In this document: piece after piece, positions 55,641 through 64,000 of the stretch
How the letters are laid out: every line of letters starts with the position of its first letter
Position numbering within the stretch: the stretch's first letter is position 1
Assembly (NCBI GenBank): GCA_014058105.1
Contig: JACGCM010001659.1
Coordinates: forward strand, 1,612,001-1,676,000
From: Kingdonia uniflora
Lineage: Eukaryota > Streptophyta > Magnoliopsida > Ranunculales > Circaeasteraceae
Reading direction: 5' to 3'
DNA length: 64,000 nt
Notes under the pieces: model-generated
Told to the model about the DNA's origin: nothing
The model's database searches: none
What the model saw: the letters and a program-made list of their open reading frames with translations, nothing else
Translations under genes and position numbers: made by a program

Positions 55641-57797
55641 GCATGCCCAGTACAATACCTCATATCAGAGTGGCTACACCATCTCTTCCTACAGGATCCT
55701 CCTCGCCAACAACTCCAGCGCCCTCAGTCAAAGTGTTCGGCACAGTAACATCCGCAACTTCCTCAGTACCAGTCCCAGCAGCAGCTACTCCCACACCTAC
55801 ACCATCAATATCTACTTCTACCCCCTATGTCTGAACAACATCGTCAACAACAGGATCATTGGCTCTAGGTAAGCGTTTTAAAGTTTCAGGATCATACCCC
55901 AAATCTTGGATGAACTCCTTCAGCTGGACATTAGCCTTACATTCATCATCAAACTACACTTGGAAGGTCTCCTTTTGTTCTTTCATTGCCTTATCCTTCT
56001 CAGCCAGCTTCTTCTCCAGCATTTGCATATGATTGTAGTGCTGAGCTTCGACTCTCATCTCGCATTCACCTCTGACAGTCCCTTACTCTCGCTTTAAAAT
56101 GTTAATCTCAGAAACTAGCGATACCTCAGTCCCTCGAGCGAGCTCTAGATTTTCAAACGCCTATTTCAATTGCCAGTTTATTACTTTTTGATCCTTGATG
56201 AAAGCCTGTGACCAAGCGTCTGTCTGCTAGAATATTCAAGCCATCAGTATCTCCCAAAGCATGGCATACTTGAGAAAAATTTCAGAATTTCAAAAAAATA
56301 ACATACAAAAATAGTTGCCTGATACATATACTTTTTCATCCACCTCCTAGCCTCCTCTGGATTATTGGCACAGAGCATCACCATCGAAGCAGCAGTGGCC
56401 TGAGCTTGCTCCTCAAGTTCAGCCTCTGTCAGCTCTTTATCCATATCCTCTGCACCATCCTCCCCCAGCGCCCTGTGTTTCTTTCGCTGAGTTACCTTCG
56501 GCTGCTGTGCCCTCGGAGATTCGGGAAAGACCTTACCTTTCCCTTTGTCAGCCTGTGTCAATGTCCGCCTAGGCCTACTTCGATGCCTCATGAGCCACTT
56601 CGGGTACTGGCACTGCTTGCCTCGACGCCTGCTGCCCCTTCGGCATATAACTTACCTTCCTCAACAATTTCACTTTCTCCATTCCTTTGATACCTCTCCT
56701 TTTTTATGGCTTCGGCGCAACGGGTACATTTCGAAGCAGGGAATCTATTTTTTTCTGCCTTTTCCTCTTGATACCAACCACTTGAGCACAAAGTTCACCC
56801 ACTCTTCGTCTGAGTAGATCAAATCGTCAATTTAATCCCTTGGATTTGTCCATGTCCATATATTAGGACCTGCATAACAAACAGAAACACGTTTATCAGT
56901 CTATTCGATCAATACGTCAAAAAAAAACTTCGACAAACAACTTACTTGGATTATAGACCTTATGTTGTAATTTATAGGGATCCTCCCCTTTGACATTCTC
57001 ATAGTTAGCCCATACTAAAACCAAATCTTTATCCCACCCTCGACCCATCGAGCACAGATCAAACAACCAAGGCTTATCTGCGTGACACTAGATGTGATAG
57101 GTACCCGCCTTCTGGCTTGCTTTCCTAGAGTAGAATGATACAATATAGTACCACTCGATCAGGCTCCTACCCTCACCACCCAGTTTTACATTCATACCCT
57201 CTACTACCTTCATCATTTTGTAAAAATTCTCATTCATCTGTCACGGGGAAACTTCCCAAAAGTTCAACACCTCTTTCACCAGCCTTCAGAGGGGTAGTTG
57301 TATTCCTAGCCTAATTTGGCCTTTATATGCCATAATACCCTCTCAAGGTTTTGACTGGAAGCTATACCCTGACTCAGCAGCATATAATATCACCCCTACC
57401 TTTGACAACTCCAATTTAGCCACAAATCAATCTAGTCTCAGCTTCTCTCTAGCTGAGACAGCACCCGCAACCTCCTCCGAATCAGTTGATTCCTCACTAT
57501 GATCACTTTGCTCCCCTTCTCCCCTTTCATCACCCGAAGGCTCGACATTACTTTTGTGTCTCTATCTTCTCCCTTTATCTCTTCCCCGTCACTCTCCTCG
57601 GTCACTAGTGTCTTACGACATTTACTACTTGAAGCCTTAATTTCATGAACTACCATTGCTAATGGGGCATCTTTTACAATGTCAAACTCTTCTACATTGC
57701 TGCTTTTACCCATCGGAGCACGACCAGATATACTAGCCTCATTTTCTTCGATCTCCTCGTCTACTAGCCTTAGTCTCGAAGATCGATGGGTACGCAT
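55640..57797 (-). pseudogene. Antisense extra ORF of F: gypsy-transposon-like domain and coiled coil
   Basis: Read from Met at 57797: Ser/Glu-rich N-terminus (MRTHRSSRLRLVDEEIEENE), then about 57440-56940 a domain with IRLGIQLPL-RLVKEVLNFW, MNENFYKMMKVVEGMNVKLG, SLIEWYYIVSFYSRKASQ and HADKPWLFDLCSMGRGWD. This resembles the plant 'putative gypsy type transposon' domain (G-x-x-L-P-L, then a hydrophobic W/Y-rich stretch). Next, a basic linker (56591 on) and a coiled coil (FENLELARGTEVSLVSEINI, EKKLAEKDKAMKEQKETFQV), then an acidic Gly/Val tail. At least eight stops and frame changes; introns are possible. Confidence 0.65.
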
Positions 57798-58970
57798 CTT
57801 ATTCTACAGAAGAATAGGCATGCAATTAGATTGATATATTCAATTATTAGGTGTCAATAACTTATTTTTATCTACTCTCTCCAACTCAAACTATCATAGT
57901 CGAATGTTCGACTCCAATCCCTGTTACACCATTAATACCCTCAGAATCCCAAAAGGCTAGACCCACAGATACATGATTCCCCCCCCTCCGTCCTCGATCA
58001 TATCATCACAACTTTAAAACCCAACAACCTCTACCCTAATATGTACCCCACATACAGAAATAGAAGACAAAGTAGCAAGAAAGTAATATGATGATATACC
58101 TATTTGAGTAGAGTATTTGTCTTTCCTCTAAGAAAATCAGATGATCCTACAACAACGACCAAGCTTTATGGAACAATGGCGTATGTTCTCTTCCTCTAAC
58201 TCTTAGTTTTTTCTATAAGCGGGCAATTGGAAACAGTAACCTTGTCCTTACCATTATATATACCTCCTCGAAATAACAAAAGCCACCTCGATTTCCAAAA
58301 CCGCTATCATTACCTCTACCCCTACTTTTGGCTGAGATGTGCTTTGTTGACTTTACCCTCCATTATTCCCACGTGCGCGTCTCACGCTCACATTCACACA
58401 ATTTTACATATAGACCAAGTTGAATATTCAAACCCCCATTTGAAGATGTCAAATCAAATCCTTACATCAAATCAACCTTTTCCGTAATCCAAGGAAATAT
58501 CATGATGTTTGCAGAGCACTCTGCCCAAGGCTCAGTATAGTTTTTGATATGCCAGCTGTTTGGACTGTCAGTTCTAACAGTCGAAGCCCACTTACCATCG
58601 AAGCCCCTTTTTCTCATCTACGAATAATCGTCTACATCATGTCTCAAACATTTGTCCATAGATAACCTAATATTCAATTTCAAATTGTGCCAGTCATTCG
58701 ATTTCTTTCATATTCGACATTTGACAAACTGTTTTCGTACCTAAATTACCCTTGAGTATTATGAGGGTCTTACTTGCATAGACAATTTAGTATTTCACTT
58801 CGACAGTTATCTTATAGAATTTCAATTTCATTTAGGCAGACACCCTTACACCGAAACACAGAAGAAAATAATCAATATCAAGATAAAAAAACTACAAACA
58901 TTCCTACTTACCATCCTACGCCAGTACTTTAACCATATTACAGAAGCCCCTATTTACAGACAGGATACTT
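57798..58970. other. F 3' region between antisense ORFs
   Basis: No coding support on either strand beyond a short plus ORF (58227-58487) with no recognised motif. It may contain promoter or leader sequence for the antisense ORF starting at 57797. Confidence 0.35.
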
Positions 58971-58973
58971 CTT

Positions 58974-59228
58974 TTATAACCCAACCTCTGCATCTTCCTT
59001 GTCCACCACCTCCTCAGCTAAAGACTCCAGGAAGGCAAACTGGTCACTGGGGACCGGGCTCATCATTTGTAGCACCCTCCACCAGTACGCATAGGGCATC
59101 CCATTAATGGGTTCACCTGGCTTCAGTTCAAACAAATCTGGCATAACCCAATCAAGGCCTAGATTACCAAAAAACCTCTGCTTCAGCTCGAGCGTCTTCT
59201 CCCAAATACGAAGGTCCCTTGCCGCCAC
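58974..59228 (-). CDS. Small antisense ORF 1 of F (84 aa)
   Basis: Met at 59228: MAARDLRIWEKTLELKQRFF, GNLGLDWVMPDLFELKPGEP, INGMPYAYWWRVLQMMSPVP, SDQFAFLESLAEEVVDKEDA. It is uninterrupted for 84 codons. A paralogue is 60086-60298, about 1.07 kb upstream in antisense direction. No known domain is recognised. Aromatic centre and acidic C-terminus. It lies between the 3' LTR and the large antisense ORF. Confidence 0.5.
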   Translation of the reverse strand: MAARDLRIWEKTLELKQRFFGNLGLDWVMPDLFELKPGEPINGMPYAYWWRVLQMMSPVPSDQFAFLESLAEEVVDKEDAEVGL

Positions 59229-60000
59229 TTATTTATGGTCCTTGGTGTTAGGAGTATCTCCGCTGCCGTAGGGAGAAGATGAAGAATGTTTACACACAGA
59301 GAGCGCAAACATTTGAAATTATCTTAAAACACCCTACTTATACCTGAAGGCAGATGCATTTAAACCCTCCTTAATCAGAAACTGTATTTATCACAGTCTT
59401 AAAAGTTTCCCACAAAATCTCAACAGTCAAACCTTTTCAAATTCCTAGATTCAACCGTTTTATCAGTATGCGCACTCAACACCTATTTCCGAGGTTTTAT
59501 AGTCGACACATACCTAGTCTCAAACCCTCGACCCCTCTATGCCTTCTCCTACAATTCTTTCAATACATACATCAAACTTCGAGAATTTAGAGTCAACTAT
59601 TCATTCTAGGTCGAATATAACCAATATCTTCGATACCTACATGACAATTTGAAGCACTTTCCCCCCTGAAGATAGTCGTTTCTACTATTTACCCTTTAAA
59701 GTTGGATGTTCGATCCCGCGCATACAATCTATTCGTCTGCCATATTTACCATATACAAAAACATACAATTTCAGTGAAGTATTGTTCTCATTTCATTACG
59801 TCGATTACAAAAAAGAGGACAGTAGGGAAGAAGAGAAAAATCTACAGACCTCAACAAAAATAACAACAAAAACCCTTCAAATACAATCATACAAAAAATA
59901 ATAACAAAACCCATCACCACCACCACCCTGCCACCATCTTACAAAGAACTTTCCCTATTTTTAGATGGACCAACTCTTCCCGCCGAGCCCTACTCATCCT
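59229..60000. other. Spacer between small antisense ORFs of F
   Basis: No coding support. Contains C/T-rich and A-rich stretches, including ACAAAAATAACAAC-like and CACCACCACC runs near 59850-59935. Confidence 0.35.
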
Positions 60001-60004
60001 CCAA

Positions 60005-60298
60005 TAATTGATCATCTTCCTGCACAAGACGTTCGGCCAAAGCCGACAGGAAGAGATAATGTTCTTCAACAAATGTAAACTTCTACTACATTATCCCCCA
60101 TAAGTACGTATAGGATTGCCGTTTGATTGGATCCCCAGGTTCTGCCTCCACTAGGTCTGGCATGTTCCAGTCGAGCTCCCTGTCACCAAAGAACTTCAGC
60201 TTCAGTTCAGCCATTTTCCATCCTATTCGACGATCTCTGGAAAACCCTATCCTTCTCTGATAACACGTGATGGGAGTGGTATCCATAATGGTTTTCAC
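60005..60298 (-). pseudogene. Small antisense ORF 2 of F, frameshifted paralogue
   Basis: Met at 60298. SRDRRIGWKMAELKLKFFGD, RELDWNMPDLVEAEPGDPI and QSYTYLWGIM end in a stop at 60086. In another frame KFTFVEEHYLFLSALAERLV and QEDDQLLEDE continue to about 60005, matching FAFLESLAEEVVDKEDA of ORF 1. Shared positions include FFG, LDW-MPDL, PG-PI, Y-Y-W, FL--LAE--V--ED. Confidence 0.5.
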
Positions 60299-60527
60299 AA
60301 AATACAGAGGAAGAGAGTGAAGACGAAGAGTATACAGTGTTACCTACTCACAAGCCATATTTATATCTTCATTAACATCATTTATGACTCCGTAATCACC
60401 ATAACTTCGTAATAACCCTCCTTTATTACCTTCCTCTGAAACCAAATATACATCAGTCAACCGTTCAACTTCAAACAACCAACAGTTTTTCTCAGCAAAT
60501 GCCCCTATACCTCTTTCTGAGACCCTT

Positions 60528-60543
60528 GCTGAGGGGGGGTGAA
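60528..60543 (+). other. Polypurine tract of element F
   Basis: GCTGAGGGGGGGTGAA lies directly before the 3' LTR start at 60544, where plus-strand cDNA synthesis is primed. Confidence 0.8.
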
Positions 60544-61291
60544 TGTAGTAGCCTACTCACAGCCTTCTGGTTCTAGCCGAATACTTGAAGGCTACATCGA
60601 AGCCTACATGAATACCTCAAAGCCTAATTAATCCGTAAACAAGCCTTTCGTGTCTATACGAGCTTCAACTATGAACAAGCCTCGAAGACGAAGGCAGATT
60701 CATCGGCACACGAACCCTACATCAGCATCAGAAATACTTCGACCATAGTCATACATGGTTGAAAGCCGACGTATCAGATAAGCTAGCTCACCAGACAAGA
60801 ACGACGCTATTGTTGGTCCTAACGACTATAGTGACAGAACCAACAATGGCTGCAGTGTCAGAACATAATGCCAGACCTGACATTTACGGCGTCAATTCAT
60901 ACTCTGAGATATTCGCCTAATACCTTGAGGATATCCAGAGGGTACACCTATAATTTGACTTTCCTTGGTGACTCAACCCTTCCTATGTTTATAAATAGGA
61001 GAGAGGGGGAACCAAGGAGGGGTTACAAAATCCTTCCCCAGAACCCTTGTAGTTTACCTTCAACCACTCTGCAAATTACCCAGTACTTGAATCTTGGACT
61101 ACTCGATAGTTATAAAAATTCCCTTAAAAATCCTCATCAGAGGTCGTGGAGTATCCCATTCTAGGCCTCTACGCAAGTATATTATCAGTAGGTTATTTGT
61201 ATTATTAATTATATGCTTGAACCCTTTGATAGTAGATAAACCCTGTGGTGTAAGAGCCAACCTCCCCTCCTTGCGAAGTTAGGCCCATACA
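60544..61291 (+). repeat. 3' LTR of element F
   Basis: It starts TGTAGTAGCCTACTCACAG and ends TTAGGCCCATACA, 748 bp, equal in length to the 5' LTR. It is followed by AGAGT. Confidence 0.93.
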
Positions 61292-61860
61292 AGAGTGAAA
61301 CTGCTTCTACCCATTTTGAAAAATAATATGTATCTATGAGTAGGCCAGAACACCTTGCTTGCATGTAGTTCAAGCGTAGGGGCACAAATCATTTGTTCAT
61401 GTCATTGACATGTATTTCATTTGCGTTAGTACTCATCTGCTTGCTTGTGCATGCTTGGCCAGAATACTCCTTGTGTAATTGTTCTGTATGCGAGTGATCG
61501 ACTTGCAGCATAGGAGCCACAAGTTCCTTCATGTAAATTTCTGAGCATCTCGTCCGCTTTCTTTCTGGAGAGGCACTTGAGGTAAGGCCTTATGACTGAG
61601 CGGCGATATAGAAAACCATTTTGATTTATATAATGCTTTGAGTTGTCGATCAGCTGTCAGTACTCCTTTGGATCTGCTAGAAGGAGTCCTTTGTATTCAT
61701 TATTGGTACAGAGGTTGGCAAGGAAGGGCTTTCGCCAATCATCGTCTTCCCCTTTATTGCCCCCAGTGTTGATCCTGCATGCAGAAATGCGATTAATGCT
61801 GGGAGTTGAGATTACTTCAATCTGGAGATATTGAGCTTCTATTCTCAAGACCCTCACTTA
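61292..61860 (-). pseudogene. Integrase N-terminal half of element E
   Basis: Minus strand: the zinc part near 61650-61500 (CLSRKKADEMLRNLHEGTCG-like, then a WPSMHKQADE-like stretch) and the start of the core ending YFSKWVEAVSL at 61310-61292, where F is inserted. It continues at 48152. Confidence 0.8.
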
Positions 61861-62220
61861 ATAGGCCAAGGAATCGGCGTGTCTGTTTTCACCTCGAGGA
61901 AGATAATCGAGAGTTACTTGGACGAACTTGCTCATCTTATCTGCAATGAGGGCTGCGTATTTGATCATCTTATCATTCTTCTTGTGTTGCTCAGAGTAAT
62001 CTGTGTAAACTAGGAGTTTTAGGACGCCGAGCTCAAGTGCGAGGTCGAGTCCATGAATAAGAGCTTCGTATTTGGTGACATTGTTGGATGATTCAAAATC
62101 CAAGCAGATTGATTTCACAACTCTGCCGTAGGAAGGGGTAATTAATATGATTTGAATTCCAGGCCCTGCGGGTCCTGCTGATCCATCTGTAATAAGTCTC
62201 CAACCTTTCCTTGTAATCTA
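61858..62220 (-). pseudogene. RNase H domain of element E
   Basis: ITDGSAGPAGPGIQIILIT is followed by NNVTKYEALIHGLDLALELG and LLVYTDYSEQHKKNDKMIKY. Compared with C (YTDSLLIVHHYSKWYKKND), seven or so residues after Y-T-D are deleted. The end is LDYLPRGENRHADSLAY. Confidence 0.8.
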
Positions 62221-62900
62221 TTATGCTAGCTCGTCTAATGCATTGGTGGGTGGATCTTCGGTAATTTCTGTTGCAAGGTCCGGATCGTGCTCCTCCCACT
62301 CAGGATCTTCCACTGGAAAATACGTAAGAAAATTGGCAATGGCTTGACCCTTTTTGGAATAATGTTGCTCGAACTTGATATCATATTCTCCCAAACTGAC
62401 TGACCATTGTTGCACTCTCCTTGATTTATCTTTCTTGGACAAAACTTCCCGAAGGGGGTAGTTCGTCATGACTTTGACTGAATGAGCTTGGAAATAGTGT
62501 TTAAGTTTTTGTGAAGTGTAAACAAGACTTAGAATGTGTCTCTCAATTTTAAAATATCTCATTTCTATTAGAGTGAGGGATTTTCTGATGAAGTAGACTG
62601 GTTTTTTGATTTTTCCTTCAAGTTGAATAAGAACCGAGCTGGTAGAAGTATTTGTAACTGCTAGGTAGATGATTAATTTCTCATTATCTACTGGGGTGCT
62701 CATTATGGGAGACTTCCCCAAGTAGGTTTGGAGATCCTGAAAAACTACCTCATATTCTGATATCCATTGGATATCTGTATTTGGCTAAACTTTTCCTCAT
62801 TTTATATAAGCGAGAAGTAGTAGGAACAGCCAACGACATCGATCTAGAGATTTGGAAACGAATCGGTTGATAGCGGCAATCTTGCCGACAAGTTTTTGTA
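62221..62900 (-). pseudogene. RNase H-like domain of RT, element E
   Basis: The 166-codon open frame 62721-62221 has NEKLIIYLAVTNTSTSSVLI, KPVYFIRKSLTLIEMRYFKI, LSLVYTSQKLKHYFQAHSVK, NYPLREVLSKKDKSRRVQQW, VSLGEYDIKFEQHYSKKGQA and IANFLTYFPVEDPEWEEHDP. It is one of the longest intact pol stretches in the window. Confidence 0.82.
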
Positions 62901-63600
62901 CGTCTTTCATCGTCTTTGTAGATGGCATATTAAGGAGATGCCGAATTTAATTTGTATTGGCCTCAATCCCTTTCTTGTGGATGAGATGGCTGAGGAAATG
63001 GCCTGAGTGTACTCCAAATTGATACTTATCAAGATTGAGTCGCATCTTGCAAGATCGAAGAATATTAAATATTGTGTTGAGATCTGTAATGTAGTTGACT
63101 GACTATATGTTATTGTATAAAAGATCATTAATGTAGACTTCCAGGACTTTCCCAAGATGTGCTTTCAACATAGTAGTCATCCACCGATGATAACTTGCGC
63201 CTGCATTTTTGAGTTCGAAGGGCATGGCTTTGTAGCAGTAAAGTTCTTTTTCAGTGATGAAAGTGGTCTTTTCTTGATCTTCTTCCAAGAATAGAATCTG
63301 ATTGTATCCATCGACATCATTTTGTAGATAGGAGTTCGTGATCTGCTATATAATCAAGGATTTGATGGATATTGGGAAGTGGGAAGCTGTCATGTGGAGT
63401 ATGTTTGTTTAGATCTGTAAAATATACACAAACTCAAACTTTTCCATTCTTTTTTGGGACAGGGACGATGTTGGATATCTAATCTGGATATTTGGTTTCT
63501 CGAATAAATCCCACTTTGCTCAATTTCTCAATCTCCATGTTAACTTCATCTCAAAGGTGAGGTAATAGTCGTCGCTATTTCTTTTTGACCGCTGTAGCGT
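62900..63600 (-). pseudogene. Reverse transcriptase of element E
   Basis: Minus: a linker (V-N-M-E-I-E-K-L), I-S-N-I-V-P-V-P-K-K, then 63288-63103 EKTTFITEKELYCYKAMPFE, KNAGASYHRWMTTM and LEVYINDLLYNN. The catalytic motif is YIND (AAT codon = 63129-63127), as in C. RLNLDKYQFGVHSGHFLSHL follows near 63040-62980. Confidence 0.82.
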
Positions 63601-64000
63601 TAATGATGATGGGATTTATGACATGCCTTAGCCGGGTTGACCCCATGCATCTCTTCGAAAGTCTACGCAAAAACATCTCAATTTAGTCGTAAGAACTGAA
63701 TGAGAGCATCCTTATCGTGTTGGACCAACTTAGTACCAATAAAAGTACCTCTGCTTGGTCCATCAATGTTAACGGTTTTTCCAGGCTCTTTTATTGAGAG
63801 CTGATCATCAAAGTGATACGCCTTTTGTAATTGCTATATTGCATATCGGTCTAAGGTATCTAGAATTGCTGAGATGGTATTTTCGTAAGCTCGAGAAAGA
63901 TTTTGACTACCTTTGATTTCATAGATGCCATCATTATGCTTGAAGCGGAGTGCTTAATGATAGGTGGAAGCGATTACTTCCATGTTATGAATCCAACTGC
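63600..64000 (-). pseudogene. Protease-RT linker of element E, cut by window edge
   Basis: Minus strand to the right edge: HNMEVIASTYHQALRFKHND-like, G-I-Y-E-I-K-G-S-Q-N, then ISAILDTLDRYAIQQLQKAY, and S-R-G-T-F-I-G-T-K-L-V near 63740. It matches the linker of C at 32810-33160. No stop-free frame throughout. Confidence 0.65.

Larger units (their letters stand above)
48153..61291 (+). mobile_element. Element F: Ty3/gypsy, Tat lineage, 13.1 kb, both LTRs, nested in E
   Basis: Two LTRs of 748 bp, flanked by AGAGT at 48148-48152 and AGAGT at 61292-61296. Between them: primer site, gag, protease, RT, RNase H, integrase (to about 54420), a 195-bp tandem array, a long antisense ORF and two small antisense ORFs, then a polypurine tract. 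The 6.1 kb between integrase and the 3' LTR is unusually long. LTRs differ at roughly one base in ten by eye, mostly C/T and G/A changes, so the insertion is old. Confidence 0.95.
43294..64000 (-). mobile_element. Element E: Ty3/gypsy, Tat lineage, split by element F, 5' end off right edge
   Basis: Minus-strand order from the right edge: linker, RT, RNase H, integrase (to 61292), then after the F insertion integrase C-terminus (48152-47440), tandem-repeat 3' UTR, antisense ORF (45459-46903), and 3' LTR (43909-43294). The integrase joins across the insertion when one AGAGT copy is removed. Family C by LTR, UTR repeat and antisense ORF. Confidence 0.9.

Noticed and set aside
58227..58487. Plus ORF of 86 codons in the F 3' region
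   Set aside because: No motif and not conserved in position; the recognised frames in this region are all antisense.
1..64000. CRISPR arrays, bacterial operons, tRNA or rRNA genes
   Set aside because: The tandem repeats have no spacer structure, and no tRNA cloverleaf or rRNA sequence was recognised on either strand.

Overview
This window is plant nuclear DNA, most likely a eudicot, from repeat-rich heterochromatin. No intact host gene, tRNA, rRNA or CRISPR array was recognised. Nearly every base that can be assigned belongs to transposable elements, most with stop codons, frameshifts or deletions. The plant assignment rests on Tat-lineage Ty3/gypsy elements with antisense extra ORFs, a Ty1/copia element, a CACTA element with CACTACAAGAA ends, a BED-finger hAT element, and captured pieces of plant-type genes (SEH1 nucleoporin, B3 factor, KIN-14-like kinesin, alpha/beta hydrolase).

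Layout, left to right. (A) 1-6967, minus: Tat gypsy element, 3' LTR off the left edge, with an antisense coiled-coil ORF at 1-669. 6968-7697: AT-rich DNA with a possible Harbinger ORF1 remnant. (B) 7698-~12350, plus: Tat element with 5' LTR, gag, PR, RT and RNase H-like part, truncated before integrase. (G) 12420-14603: small two-LTR element with a Met-tRNA-type primer site and a captured SEH1 fragment. (H) 15042-20475, minus: full-span Ty1/copia. (C) 20543-~41640, plus: Tat element whose 5' LTR is split by a CACTA element (20848-30328, AAA duplication) carrying pieces of several genes, and whose 3' UTR is split by a hAT element (36477-40482, 8-bp duplication). 41640-43293: unassigned, with an LTR-like stretch. 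(E) 43294-right edge, minus: Tat element of the same family as C, split in its integrase by (F) 48153-61291, plus: a Tat element with two 748-bp LTRs and an exact AGAGT duplication.

Coding logic: the Tat elements have gag-PR-RT-RNase H-integrase on the sense strand. Between integrase and the 3' LTR they carry tandem repeats and extra genes on the opposite strand. In A, C and E the antisense gene is a related coiled-coil ORF. In F it is a longer ORF whose middle resembles the plant 'putative gypsy type transposon' domain, plus two tandem paralogous small ORFs. The most unusual content is this antisense gene block, the multi-gene capture inside the CACTA element and the SEH1 capture inside the small LTR element.

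Family calls come from reading translated motifs by eye. No database search was run.
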